Source: Ariolimax columbianus (taxonomy: Eukaryota > Mollusca > Gastropoda > Stylommatophora > Arionidae). Taken from it: a stretch of DNA of 64,000 nucleotides. Below, in pieces: positions 36,026 to 46,897 of this stretch. Under the pieces are notes generated by a model. That model made no database searches and was not told where the DNA came from. It saw only the letters and a program-made list of their open reading frames with translations. Where the stretch lies: positions 14,473,454 through 14,537,453 of the forward strand of contig JAVGWX010000004.1 of NCBI GenBank assembly GCA_036924085.1, given 5' to 3'. The position numbers and the translations under genes are program-made. Every line of letters starts with the position of its first letter. The first letter of the stretch is position 1.

Positions 36026-36500
36026 GGGCAACTTAGCGCAGTGGGTTAGTGGGCATGGCTCACAAACCAAACTTGCATGCGTTCTGATTCATGAACCAGC
36101 AATATCATACCACTATGGAGGGGACGGCGTGGCCTAGTGGATAAGTGGCACGGCTCACAATCTGAAGGTGCTGGGTTCGATCCCCATCACAGCACCAGCC
36201 GTTACCCCGAGGAAGCAAACCCTTAGAAAATGCAGGAGGAAGCAGACCCTTACATATAATGCATGCTGAAGTCGGATGCATTGGGCCGACAGGCGCAAAA
36301 CAAAAACCACAGTGCAACGCACACTGCCTTGGGGATTAGATAAATGAGGCGAACGCAATAAAAAAAAAAATTTAAAAAAATACCACTATGGAAAAAAGAC
36401 CCATTAAAAATTCATGGTGTAGTCAAATGCACTGAGTCATGAGGCACAAAACATAGAAGAGAACATTATACTGTGCCTTAGGAAACAAGTTGAATGATTA
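36026..36500 (+). mobile_element. Old tRNA-SINE copy, split by a younger copy
   Basis: The head at 36026-36106 keeps a tRNA-like A box (TTAGCGCAGTGGGTTAGTGG) and a degraded B box. After the insertion, 36393-36500 continues the same family's body (AAATGCACTGAGTCATGAGG, ACTGTGCCTTAGG). The interruption at 36120-36379 is bounded by ATACCACTATGGA. Confidence 0.65.
36120..36379 (+). mobile_element. tRNA-derived SINE (SINE-T) copy 1, 13-bp target duplication
   Basis: ATACCACTATGGA at 107-119 and 380-392 (plus 36000) brackets 260 bp. The head has pol III boxes: A box TGGCCTAGTGGATAAG and B box GGTTCGATCCCC. The body holds the core GCTGAAGTCGGATGCATTGG shared with SINE-A, and the tail is A-rich. It is inserted into an older copy of its own family. 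Confidence 0.9.
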
Positions 36501-37333
36501 AAAATAAATTTTTTTTAATTGTAAGTATCAACAGGCACAGACACTGCTGGTGATTACGTACACATTTAATACTGACACAAATTACTGCATTTTCTTCAGG
36601 ATATATTTTATATTTTTTTGTGAAAAGATTTTGTTCAACTTAGGTCACTGCTTTTAGTCTGTGTTTTCTCATTTATTCAGCCCTTGTCTATTCTGGCTGA
36701 AATGTTCGCTAATGCCTGTTACTGTTTTCATGTAAAACTGCTTTTAACTTGCATTTCAGTCATTATCTGTATTAAGTTTTTACTGCTCCACCTCAGGTAT
36801 TAGGTTATCACTAACAACAATTTGCAGGAACCATCTTTTCCTAAATTTAAAGGAACCTTTTCACCACATTCATGGTGTAGAATTGCTATTTAGAAAACAA
36901 TTTTTGTTGTTGTAAAAGGTTTGCCTCTCTGTATTCTACTGGCGGAGGCATAGCATTTTCCACCTCGGACCGTAATCTTTCAGGCGATATCAGGACGTAT
37001 TAACCAGTGCTTGGATATGTGTGTGCATCTGTATGTTGTAGCTATGCTAGTTAGGGCAATCTCAGAGGTCAACACCCACCGAAATGCAATGGAAGGATCT
37101 CACCCTGAGGGCACGTGTTAGAGTTGTGTAAGAGTGTGATCATTGGACAGAGTAATAAGAAGCAAGAAAGAGGAGGTGATTTTTTCTGAAAACAACATGA
37201 AATTATAGATATAAATAAAAAATTTTCACAGCATAACGTAAGGTAGAAGAAGTAAAGGAAATACGAATACATTTTAAAATGGCAAAAACAAATATTCTCT
37301 AAATCATAACAGTCAAGGCCACTCAGAACTTAC

Positions 37334-37490
37334 CCTAACATTTGTTGCTGCCCACCAACTGTCTGTATAGTCTTGACAGAGTAATTATAATTAGATGACA
37401 TTGTGGATGTAGAGTAGCCTCCTCCACCTCCCCCTCCACCTCCCCCTCCACCAGCAGTCAAAGTATTGCTCTGGTAGTTAGAGTGAACAC
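37334..37490 (-). CDS. WD40 protein, exon 6 (residues 308-359, Gly-rich linker)
   Basis: Acceptor ATAATTTCAG and donor TTAGG|GTAAGT. It encodes VHSNYQSNTLTA, twelve consecutive Gly, then YSTSTMSSNYNYSVKT and ends QQQML plus a split Gly (phase 2). It is low complexity and probably disordered. Confidence 0.75.
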
Positions 37491-37639
37491 CTGAAATTAT
37501 TAAAACAACATATTGCAAAAACAAAAATTTCCTCCATTGTACAAATCTTATCCTTTCAGTACTACTGTTAACCAGCAAAAGAAGATCCACCTTTGCACAT
37601 GTCCTTCTGAACAAGTATTAAAAACCCTGTTTAACATTT

Positions 37640-37815
37640 TCCTGGGGAACTGAGACAAGTCCTGCCAGGCACAATATACTGACCAAGACCACTAAATTTC
37701 TTCCATGAAGTGTTCTCTGGAAACAGGTTGTTTTCAAGGCAGTCTGGTTGACAAGATGTGGATCGATGTGATCCCTGTTCTAGTGAGCATCATGCAGATG
37801 GAGCCATGCATAGCA
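37640..37815 (+). repeat. REP-C fragment
   Basis: It matches 30645-30820 (GGCACAATATACTGACCAAG, GTTCTCTGGAAACAGG, GTGGATCGATGTGATCCC). Its right side is cut by the (CTT)n tail of the LINE at 37819-38720, so that LINE inserted into REP-C. Confidence 0.65.
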
Positions 37816-37818
37816 CTT

Positions 37819-38720
37819 CTTCTTCTTCTTCTTCTTCTTCGTACACTGTCAGACGTCAACTTGAATTTGTTTGAAGAAAGCAGCGGTCATAATGAGGCTG
37901 TCAACACTGCCATAGAGCTTGTCTAGTTTTGGCACTGGTGATGGCCACATGTGTTTTCTCTGGTTCTCGTCTGTCGAGCAATTTTGCAGCAGATGTTCAG
38001 GGGACATTTTCCCTGTACCACAGATGCATTCATCAGTAGCACCTATCATCAGTTTATTGAGTAGATGGTACCTCAGTCTGTTGTGGCGTGTGAGGAGTAT
38101 GAAGACCACTGGTAATAAGCATCATTCTTTGTGTAGCCAGCATGCTCTGTTTTCCATTTGGTCATGTATTTGGTATTAACAAACCTTTTGGACTCTTCAT
38201 AGGTTACACTAGAATCTGGTTGTGGCAACCTTCCATCTTCTTTTGCCAGTCTGTCTGCCTCTTCGTTGCCTTGAATGTGACAGTGGGATGGGACCCACTG
38301 TACCTCAACTCTTTTTGGTGTGGACTGCTGGCATAGTTGACAGAGTACTGATCTTAAGTCATTTAGTTCAGTATTTTTCTGGCTTTTTAGTGCTGTAACC
38401 ACGGACAAGATATCTGTAAACAAGATTATCTGGCTTTCATTGCTTTCGGCTGTCAGCATTGCTTCTACTGCAGCTTTCAATTCCTCTGTTTCTGCTATAA
38501 AATTGCTTGAGAATTATCCAGTTGCCCTTGATAGTGTTATCTACCATTTGTTAGGCTCAGGAATATCCTTCCACTTTCATTTTCTGTTGCGTTTGTTGCA
38601 GAACCGTCAGTGTATGGGTGGGTCTAGTCTGTGCTTGGGTAGTTTTTCTCTATGTAGTTCAGGGTTATGTCTCTTCTTTCCTTTTCAGTCTGGCTGTTCT
38701 TGTATCCGTTTTCTTTTCTA
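37819..38720 (-). mobile_element. LINE with RNase H domain (family H2) and (GAA)8 tail
   Basis: The minus strand 38480-38073 encodes an RNase H domain (IILFTDILSVVTAL, VQWVPSHCHIQGNEEADRLA), followed in another frame by LTRHNRLRYHLLNKLMIG and the Cys/His motif CICGTGKMSPEHLLQNC, then KLYGSVDSL and a natural stop. (GAA)8 follows. Only the C-terminal part of the element is present. Confidence 0.8.
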
Positions 38721-39055
38721 ACACCACAAATTGCAGGGTGTAATTGAAAAGTCTTTGCTGCATGTCATTTCATCTGCACAATTATATTGCTAGCCCCATG
38801 GAGGGCTACAATTTTTGGTGTCATTTGTCAGGTCTGCATTATTTTATATTAATGGCTCTGTAATATTCTTTAACACTGTTAATCTATCATTTTTCTTGGC
38901 CTTTATCATGCTCAAAAACACAACTGTGTATCTGGTGGTATAGACTTTTGCAATGAGACATTCTTGCCATCAATTATCCAAATCATTTGTCTTTCTATCC
39001 TTCTTCACTTATAGTTTTGCTCGTATGCCTAATTGTATCATATTAAATTTCATAC
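38721..39055. other. Intronic DNA without recognisable features
   Basis: No repeat family of this window and no exon could be supported here. Confidence 0.3.
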
Positions 39056-39316
39056 AGGGGACGTCGTGGCCTAGTGGTTAAGTGGCACGGCTCACAATCG
39101 GAATGTGCTGAGTTCGATCCCCATCACAGCACCGGCTGTTACCCCGGGGAAGCAAACCCTTAGAAAATGCAGGAGTAATCAGACCCTTACATAAAATGCA
39201 TGCTGAAGTCGGATGCACTGGGCCGACAGGCGCAAAATAAAAACAACAGTGCAACGCACACCGCCTTAGGGATAAGAGAAATAAGACGAACGCAAAAAAA
39301 ATTTTTACAAAAAATT
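39056..39316 (+). mobile_element. tRNA-derived SINE (SINE-T) copy 2, 9-bp target duplication
   Basis: ATTTCATAC at 39047-39055 and 39317-39325 flanks the element. A box TGGCCTAGTGGTTAAG and B box AGTTCGATCCCC are intact, and the core and A-rich tail are as in copy 1. The two copies are very similar, so both are fairly young. Confidence 0.9.
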
Positions 39317-39373
39317 ATTTCATACTTGAATTGTATACAAACAACTATTACATGTAAGCATTTATAACTTTAC

Positions 39374-39595
39374 CTGACGCTACATCATAATCAGCATGAG
39401 TGTTTCCTCCCTCAAAGTGGTAGGACTGTAATGATGAAGCAGTTCCAAGAGCATTAGATGTGCCAAGAGCATTAGATGTGCCAAGAGCATTAGATGTGCC
39501 AAGAGCATTAGATGTTCCAATAGTACTAGATGCCCCAGAAGCACTAGATGAGGCAAACTGATGTCTAGCGGCTTTAGGAGTACCAATGGCAGTGC
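39374..39595 (-). CDS. WD40 protein, exon 5 (residues 234-307, TSNALG repeats)
   Basis: Acceptor GATCCATCAG and donor GTCAG|GTAAAG, phase 1 at both ends. It encodes TAIGTPKAARHQFASSSAS, then four exact TSNALG-type hexapeptides from an 18-bp DNA repeat (about 39447-39518), then SYHFEGGNTHADYDVAS. It is part of the disordered cytoplasmic linker. Confidence 0.75.
39447..39518. repeat. 18-bp in-frame coding minisatellite
   Basis: The unit AAGAGCATTAGATGTGCC is repeated four times with near identity, encoding (G-T-S-N-A-L)n on the minus strand. A period of 18 keeps the frame, so copy number can vary without breaking the protein. Confidence 0.85.
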
Positions 39596-40199
39596 CTGAT
39601 GGATCATATTAAATATGATAAAGGTCTCAAAATATAATCAGAACAGAGCAGAGTCAACATAAACAGTGGTTAAATCAGCAGTTTGTGGGTTATGATACAA
39701 GCATTTTTATTCTTCAATGTATAATAAAGCTTGCTTCCATTTTATGCTCTTTCAGTTCTATTGCTTGGTGGATTTTTTCCTCTTGCTAGATAGACTTTTC
39801 CCATGGTACTACTCCCCAAAAAATTTCTGGCACTCTCCTGTCAACCCATTTTTAAGTATCCTTCTTAATAATGTTGCAAATGTCTGTACTTATTAAGTAT
39901 ATTTTTTTTCATTCTCAGTTTCAATACATTAAAACATTTGTGTTAATAACACCTTTTTCTGATCAATCCAGACTCTCATATGTTTCTCAAGGTAAAAGAA
40001 ATTATCCTTGACTTTCCTGCTATATTTGATTGTTTCCAAATGTATGTGTCATTTTGCATCTATGACACTGTGTAACAGTGTTGTATGTGAATGAATTCAT
40101 CTCATCCAACCAAGTTCATCTTAACAAAATGTGATTGTTATTTGAACTTTTAATTTGATTACTTTAGTGTTTAGAGTATTTATATGTAGATGACTTTAC

Positions 40200-40690
40200 A
40201 ATTGAGGCCTCTTTAACAAGAGAGTCATGTCAGACTCCTAATTCTTGCTTTGGGAGGTACAGAAGAACTGGGTAAGGAATGAATGGTTAGCAGCTGTAGT
40301 GACATCAGACCTCCAGAGACTAGTGTGGATCGACTGTCCTGGTCATGTTGGGGTTCCTGGGAAAAAAGAGCTAACATCTTGACTATGCAAGCACCCATTA
40401 TGGGCACATTAGAGATTGATAGAGGTGACATTTTAAGTCTTTTCAATGTTTGCCTGTTGGCCGATGACACTGCAATAGATGAATCAGCAATTCATAGACA
40501 TCAGAACTTTGTAATCAAATGAGGATCAAGCAGTCAGATGCATGAGAGAACATAGCAGAAGTGTTTTCAACTAGTGAGCTACAGGAACCATCAGTATCCA
40601 CATCCTGTGCCATTTACTGAGAGAAACTGAACACTTATGGGTATGCCTGAAGTGTGTTGAAGTTGATTCTTAAGAACAGAACAAAGAACT
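40200..40690 (+). mobile_element. LINE RNase H-domain fragment, family H1
   Basis: It matches 21690-22030: a degraded W-I-D-C-P-G-H-V-G-V-P-G stretch, then PIMGTLEIDRGDIL, AIDESAIHRHQNFVIK and a GYAxSV-type end. A frameshift breaks the GNExAD part. Confidence 0.65.
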
Positions 40691-40979
40691 ATAAAGACAA
40701 GATTAAATTCATCTTAAAACTAAATATTCATATGTTATTAAAAATCACATATAATTACAATTTTGTATATCCTCTGCCAACATCTACATCAGACATGAAT
40801 CTTGTTAATGATAAACACTGACACACTAAACTTACCCAAACAGGATGCAATTCAACATATGATCTAAGTGTGATTTTTAAAAGCTGGAGAGATAATTGTA
40901 TTCAGCCTCAATTTACTTTATTCTTGTCTTTATCTCTTCCACCTCTGTATTGTAGAAATGACTTTTTGCTTCCCTAATG

Positions 40980-41323
40980 GTTTGGCTTGGCTTTGTTCGT
41001 TCTCAATCTCCCACTACCGAACCCTAAAAGGGCTTAAGTAGCAGAATGTAGTCCAGAGAACGGAATGCGTTGTGTCGTAGTTTACAGCTTGACTGTGATA
41101 TTTGCACCATTTGGTTCAACACATCTGACTTCAGCAAGCATTTTTTGAGTACCGGGTTAGCATTCCCTCTTCAATCCCTTCTCCTTAGCCAGTCTGCTCT
41201 GTTGCAGCCTGTTATCCAGGATCACGCATGGAGGTGTAGAAGGGTCTTGGCAGCTGTGGTTTGCTGGCCCTGACACTAGCAGTCAGCTATGGGTCGCTGA
41301 CCGCTCCAGCTCATGCGCTCTGC
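40980..41323 (-). mobile_element. SINE-A copy 6
   Basis: Nearly complete and close to consensus (GGCTTGGCTTTGTTCG, CCAGAGAACGGAATGCG, CTCATGCGCTC). An imperfect flanking repeat, GCTTCCCTAAT against GCCTCCTTAAT, may be the target duplication. Confidence 0.8.
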
Positions 41324-41559
41324 CTCCTTAATTAGACAACTATCTTCCATAATTTCATAAAGGCGTTAATGCAATGTAGAGACTTAACATACTGCTTTCA
41401 ATAAACAACTATCTATAAACTACCAGTATTAAAAAAAAACAACCTGTGAACTTGGAGAACAAAGTCTATCTCTGGTTATTGCATTTGTACAAAAAAACAA
41501 AGTTTATCTCTAGTTATTGCATTTGTTTGCCTCTACCTCTGGTTACAGCATTTGTATAC

Positions 41560-41784
41560 CTTTATTTGAGAATGTGCCTGTAGCACGAAGAGTAGCACTA
41601 TCATAACTGTCTGTGCGCTGATGACCACTGGATGATGTTTGTTGGGAAAAGTAGTAGCCACTGCCACTTCCAGCGCCACCACCAGCACCCCCTCCAGCGC
41701 CACCACCAGCACCACCCCCACCACCACCACTTGCAGTAACGATTTGTGTTTGTCCACCACTTATTATGCCAGCCCTTGAAATCA
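41560..41784 (-). CDS. WD40 protein, exon 4 (residues 159-233, Gly/Ser linker)
   Basis: Acceptor ATATTTTGCAG and donor AAATAAAG|GTATAC. It encodes ISRAGIISGGQTQIVTAS, a (G)n/(GGGA)n block, then YYFSQQTSSSGHQRTDSYDS and ATGTFSNK. Many Ser, Thr and Tyr residues could be phosphorylation sites (inference). It is probably disordered. Confidence 0.75.
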
Positions 41785-41904
41785 CTGCAAAATATAACAT
41801 AACTTTAAATCAGACAACAGGAGATAGCTGGAAAGAAAAAACGAAATCTCTAAACTTAGACAGTGAGGGAAATCAAGTTTGAAAATTTGTTAGAGCCCTG
41901 AACA

Positions 41905-42605
41905 ATGAAGGTTACTTAGTTCTTAGTTGGACCCGTTCTTCACCAAGGGGTGGTAACCCTTGAGCAGGTTCCAACTCAGGATCCAATCGTTTCTGTTGCG
42001 GGTGCGTGTCATCTAGTAGTAGTCTGTCTGTTGTGGGGTCGTGAATGTTGTATTTTTCTAGGAAGTCTTGCCAGCGAGTTGGGGGCCATCCCCGAGGTCT
42101 CTTTTTGTAGCGCGGGTACCACATGGTGGTTATGGTACTCCATCTTTCATCTTATCTTCTGGATATATGACCAGCTCAGCGGTGTTTCGAATGGTTGGCG
42201 TACTGTAGGACATCCTTGATGTGTGACATTCTCCGGATGTTGCTATTGTGTAGTTCGCTCTGCTGCTGTTATGCCCATTATGCGTTTTTCAAGAGATGCG
42301 TATGCTGTTCTCAGTTGGTTCTCTGCTGCTTTGGTTAGAGACAAGGTTTTGTTGGCAGGACTACCGAGTCGATGATGTTTGCACATAGTCTGGTGTTCTG
42401 TGTGGCATCTGTTACTGTCATGATGTAGTTGAAGGCTGCCCAGCCCGCCCGTTTCCATCTGGCGATCTCAGGTTTTATGTTGTTTTTCATGTTGAGAAGC
42501 CTTCCCAGATAGACATATTCATCAGCGTCCGCTATGGGCATTCCACTCAAGAGGATTGGGTTCGGCTCTGTGAAACGGTTGCTCATAGCTCTGGTTTTCC
42601 CAAGG
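41905..42605 (-). mobile_element. RTE-like LINE (RTE-C), 3' fragment
   Basis: The minus strand encodes DADEYVYLGRLLNMKNNIKP, ENQLRTAYASLEKRIMGI and, near the end, RPRGWPPTRWQDFL in shifted frames. These are the post-RT segments of RTE-type polyproteins. A related plus-strand piece is at 50170-50600. Confidence 0.7.
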
Positions 42606-42619
42606 TTATTACACCAACC

Positions 42620-43200
42620 AAATTATAATGAAACAGGGTGATTTTCTACAAACAGGGAAAAAAGCTGCAAATGCACTTATGGAACACTATGAGAGTGCAA
42701 ATTACGTTCAAGTTACAATAGTCCACAACAAAACCATCATTGATAAACAAAAGACCTATAACACAAATATTGTAGCAGAAAAGCACATTATGACAAATTT
42801 AACAATAGATCAAATGTTGGTGGCAGTGAGATCCCTAAAAACAAAAGAAATTACCAGGAAAAGATGGGATAATAAATTATATGTAAATAAGACACTGGGC
42901 ACAAAGGCAAAAAAGAAGCTTTTGGTAGGCCTAAACTGCAGTTGGCAAAAAGAAATTGTTCCACATGCATAGAAGGAAGCCATATTGATACCATTCCAGA
43001 AAAGATAAAGACTTAACAAATCTAAATGGCAGATCAGTTTATTTAGCTGTGTGGAAAAACTGATGGAATGCATGATAAATACAAGATAGATTTATGTGGA
43101 ACTTGGAAGAAGAACATCTCATTTAATTACACAGCAAACTGGATTAAAACAACTGGTATCAGGGGAAGATCAGATCACTCACATTACTTGCTCAGGAAAT
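42620..43200 (+). mobile_element. Possible LINE pre-RT fossil
   Basis: The 114-residue frame 42628-42969 (NALMEHYESANY, LTIDQMLVAVRSLKTKEI) resembles the variable region before LINE reverse transcriptase, where a pattern 'EE..AI..LK..K' is usual. No catalytic motif is present, so the call is tentative. Confidence 0.35.
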
Positions 43201-43224
43201 TTAAGATGTCTTCAGAGAAAATAA

Positions 43225-43900
43225 CTTTAACCTAGGGGTTATAATAGATCATAAAGTTAAGGTGAGGGAGCAAGTCCAGGTAGCAGTGAAAAAGGCATAT
43301 GCAATGTTAGGTATGATTAAAAGAAATATTAAACATAGGAGTAAGGAAGTGATTGTCAAACTGTATAAAGCATTGGTTAGACCTAGATTGGAGTACTGTG
43401 TACAGGTGTGGAGTCCATATCGTAGAGGAAATATAAACATACTGGAAAGGATACAAAGAAGAGCAACAAAACTGATAATGGGATTCAAGAATTACAGTTA
43501 TGAGGAAAGAATCAGAAAAACTGGCCTACAGTGTCTAGAAAAAAGAAGGATTTGAGGTGACTCAATACAGGTTTATAAGATAATCACAGGAAAGGTTAAA
43601 TTAGATTATAACAAGTTTTTTCAAAATACAACCACCAACGAGAACAAGGGGGCAAGATACAAATTAACTAAAGAAAGGTCCAGATTGGATATTAGGAAAT
43701 ATTTTTTTAGTCAGAGAGTGGTGAATGCTTAGAATGCATTGCCCCAGGATGTAGTGGAGGCAGAGACAATTAATGTATTTAGGAATAGATTGGATGCGCA
43801 TAGCTTTTAGAGCAAGGTAATGCAAATGTAACTGGTTGTCTACAGAATCTGATGAGTCTTCTAAACCAGTATAAAAACATTAAGTTAAGTTAAAATATAA
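43225..43900 (+). mobile_element. CR1/Rex1-like LINE, 3' fragment
   Basis: It encodes VREQVQVAVKKAYAMLGMIK, IVKLYKALVRPRLEYCVQVW, NILERIQRRATKLIMGF and, after frameshifts, FFSQRVVNA. It ends with CTTCTAAACCAGTATAAA and a short GTTAAGTTAAG tail. 5'-truncated in the usual place for this family. Confidence 0.8.
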
Positions 43901-44199
43901 TTCAAGATGATTGGAGGTAATTAAGGATGCAGGCACTCTGTTCCCACGTCTTTGAGACCAGTGGTGGCTTTAAACCTGCGAGGTTTAAATCCATTTCCGT
44001 TCAACGCTTTGAGAGGCGAGTGCCTTATCGCTCAAGCACAGCAACCCTCAGGGGAATAAAACTTCTTCATTCATCCACCTCTTTATTCCTACAACTTGAT
44101 ATTCCTCCAATTTTTTGGAATAAAATTTTACTCAGCATTCCTACATTTTCCCGGAATTATGATTGTAACATGTGCATGCGATCTGCCTCAACCAAAGAG

Positions 44200-44757
44200 C
44201 TTTAATAGAATATAGAGATGAAATATGCTCCAAAAATGTATTAAAACAGTTGAAACCAGAGGCTTTGAAGGTCTTCAGAGAACTTTAAAAAAAAAGTGCA
44301 CATAGCTCTGTTTTTGCAGATAATTTAGCCCTGTGAATCTCTGAAGAAAAATCATAAAATTTAATTGGGACTATCGCTATTGCTATAACAACTGTTCCTA
44401 TTTTCAAACATTTAATTGGTGCTATCAATGTTGGTATAATCATTGTTCATCTTTTCAAAATATTTAAATTTAGACATTAACAGTATAAATGCCCTACTTC
44501 TCAAACTTTCATTATCTACCATTTTGTTCTGTTCTTAACAGATTCGCTCTGTAGAGTTGAAATATTGGTGGTCTTCTTTCTTACAATACCATAAAGCTGA
44601 TATACTGGCTTGAACAATTGTCACAAATATACATACAACTTTCTCAACACCATGTTTCCATATATTTATAAATTTACCTGTAATTCTTAGTGGAATTTTT
44701 ACATTGCAAGAATAAATGTCTCCAGAGATCAGAAATATTCAGGGGTAAATGAGTTAA
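44200..44757 (-). mobile_element. Possible piggyBac-like copy 3 (one end)
   Basis: At its right end, AATGAGTTAA (44748-44757) is the complement of TTAACTCATT, and the next 25 bp in minus sense (CCTGAATATTTCTGATCTCTGG) resemble the left end of copies 1 and 2. The interior is not clearly homologous, so the lower limit is a guess. Confidence 0.35.
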
Positions 44758-44779
44758 GAACTGACTTCACTACACTCAG

Positions 44780-44965
44780 TACATTCTTAAAGATGCTCAG
44801 TTTCAGTAAATGATATAGAGTGAGAATGCTAATGGTTCTTGTAGCTCATTGGTTGAAAACACTCCTGCTCTGTCCTTCATCCATCCAATTATGCTTGACT
44901 CTCATTTGATTTCAAAGTTCTACAGTCTGTGAATTGCTGATTCATCTATTGTTGTGTTGTTATCC
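44780..44965 (-). mobile_element. LINE family H1 fragment (post-RNase H)
   Basis: The minus strand reads T-I-D-E-S-A-I-H-R-L and N-F-E-I-K, matching AIDESTIHRLQNFEINES of the copy at 21480-22210. No RNase H signature remains. Confidence 0.55.
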
Positions 44966-45149
44966 AGCAAGTAGTTATCTATTATTCCAACATGTAATGT
45001 CATTCCCGTTGCACGTTAAATAACACAGCAGGCATGTTTAAGACTTCTAGTTTTGAGATTATTATGTAAGACATTGAACAGGGCATGTATTACCTCAAGA
45101 AGGTTTACGTACAAGAAACAAAATAAGTAGACTAAGTATAAACACGCAC

Positions 45150-45277
45150 CTGCTCCAGCACTACCTCCTGAAGCACTGGCTATAGTAACAGCAGCCATAT
45201 TGCTTCCTGGACGGTGCACAATGTTAAGGGGAACACCTGTTGGAGGTTTAAGACATGTGCACCAACCTGGCTTGCAC
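45150..45277 (-). CDS. WD40 protein, exon 3 (residues 116-158, juxtamembrane)
   Basis: Acceptor TATATTTTAG and donor GAGCAG|GTGCGT. One base completes Arg115. It begins CKPGWCTCLKPPTGVPLN, directly after the transmembrane helix, then IVHRPGSNMAAVTIASASGG. Three Cys within eight residues at a basic membrane boundary could be acylated or bind metal; both are inference. Confidence 0.75.
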
Positions 45278-45403
45278 CTAAAATATAAACATATAAAAGC
45301 TTTATGAGGAGCTACACTATTATAACATTTCTAAATATAACTCATGTTGAATAATGTGAAGAAAGAAAGATCTTGTCATCACATAAGTTTGGGAGATATA
45401 ATT

Positions 45404-46897
45404 CGAGGTGTGTTCAAAAAGTTTACGACTTACAGGTAAATAAAATACAATTACTCACAAATTGTTGAAAGACAGGTCTAGATTAGATATTAGGAAGTAT
45501 TTTTTTAGTCAGAGTGTGTTGAATTCTTGGAATGTATTGCCGCAGGATATAGTGGAAGCAGAGTCAGTTAATGCATTCAAATATAAGATTCATATATATT
45601 GGATGCTTTAGGTATCCATGGAGTGAAATAAACTGGTTGTATACAGACTGCAGAGCATTCTAAACCAGTATAATGAAGTTAAGTTCAGTTAAGAAGTTAA
45701 GTTAGGAGGTTTAAAACTCTAATCCCCTTTAAAGTACTCGTCTTGAGACTCCACACACTTCTCCCAGCGATTCTGCCATTGTTGGAAGAATTTCAGGAAG
45801 GCCTCTTTGGGAATGGAGTACAGCTGGGTCGACACATTCCTCATAATGTCTTCTCATGTCTCAAATCGGGTCCCTTTCAGTTAAATTTTCAGTTTGGGGA
45901 ACAGCCAAAAATCGCAAGGAGCCATGTTGGGAGAATAGGAAGCCTGGCAAACCAGAGGAAGGTTGTGTTTGGCCAAGAAAGTCTGAATCAAATGCAAAGA
46001 ATGGGCAGGTGCGTTGTGGAGCTGTCAAGTTCTTGTTGTCCACAGGTCCGGTTGTTTGCATCGAACAGCATCACGAATGCCACCAATGACTCTAGGTAGT
46101 ACTCTTTGGTGATGTTTTGATCCTGTGGTATGATGCACAGTCCCACGGGAGTCAACGAAAACAGTCAACATGGCTTTGACATTGCTGCGCATCTGCCTGA
46201 CATTTTTTGGCCTCAGAGATGATGAATGTCTCTACTATGAGACTATGCAGCTTGGTTTCTGGGTTGTACCCATAAATCCACGACTCATCACCAATGATTA
46301 CAGTGTTCAGAAAGTCAGGCTCACCGTTTACGCAGTCCAGCATGTCCTGTGAGACTTCTAGACAGAGTTGCTTCTGCTCCATAGCAGTTTTGCAGAAACT
46401 CTTCGCACAGCAAAATGCTTGCTTAAATTGGAGTGTACTGAACCAATGCTTATCTCCACTTCATCCGCAAGTTCTCGGACGCTGACACAACGGTTCTGTA
46501 AGACCAAGGTCCGTACTTGGTGAATGACTTCATCAGTTTGTCTTGTTGGGGGCCTACCAGAATGTGATCCACTTTCCACTGATGTGCAGACATCTTTAAA
46601 TCAATTGTACCACTCCTTATTTTGTGTGATGCTTATAGGATCATCACCAATAGCCTGTTGATTCTTTTGAATGGTTTCCACTTGGGTAATGCCTAGCTTT
46701 TTAGCTGCTCAATTCTTTCTGTAATTTTGTGTTGAATAAAAACCCAATGGGTGCTCCCTACACTAACACTGGAAGGCTGACATGCGGGAAAAAATTCATG
46801 CATGTGCGTGACGGCCCCCCTATACCTACACTATGAAGGACAGCACCCATACTTCATTTGTAACTATGACAAAATTAATGTCAGATACTTTTTGAAT
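45404..46897 (-). mobile_element. Mariner-type DNA transposon, invaded at both ends
   Basis: Terminal repeats CGAGGTGTGTTCAAAAAGTTT (45404) and GATACTTTTTGAATA (about 46883-46897) are inverted. The minus strand has the HTH region (GRPPTRQTDEVIHQVRTLV, 46550), the first catalytic Asp (VIIGDESWIYGY, 46290), the third-Asp block (NMAPCDFWLFPKLK, about 45900) and the C-terminal W-E-K-C-V-E-S-Q-D-E-Y-F (45740). The middle block reads LHNAPAHS, lacking the usual Asp of H-D-N-A. Frameshifts and stops make it inactive. Confidence 0.85.
45467..45706 (+). mobile_element. CR1/Rex1-like LINE 3' fragment inside the mariner
   Basis: It matches the last 240 bp of the family (GACAGGTCTAGATTAGATAT, TTTTTTAGTCAGAG, CTAAACCAGTATAATGAAG) with a GTTAAG tail. 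It separates the mariner end from its coding part and is therefore younger than the mariner. Confidence 0.75.

Noticed and set aside
36120..36190. tRNA gene
   Set aside because: A and B boxes are present, but no cloverleaf with acceptor stem follows, and the sequence continues into a repeated SINE body with target duplications.
45743..46099. Plus-strand 118-codon frame
   Set aside because: It is antisense to the mariner transposase; the minus strand carries the recognisable motifs.
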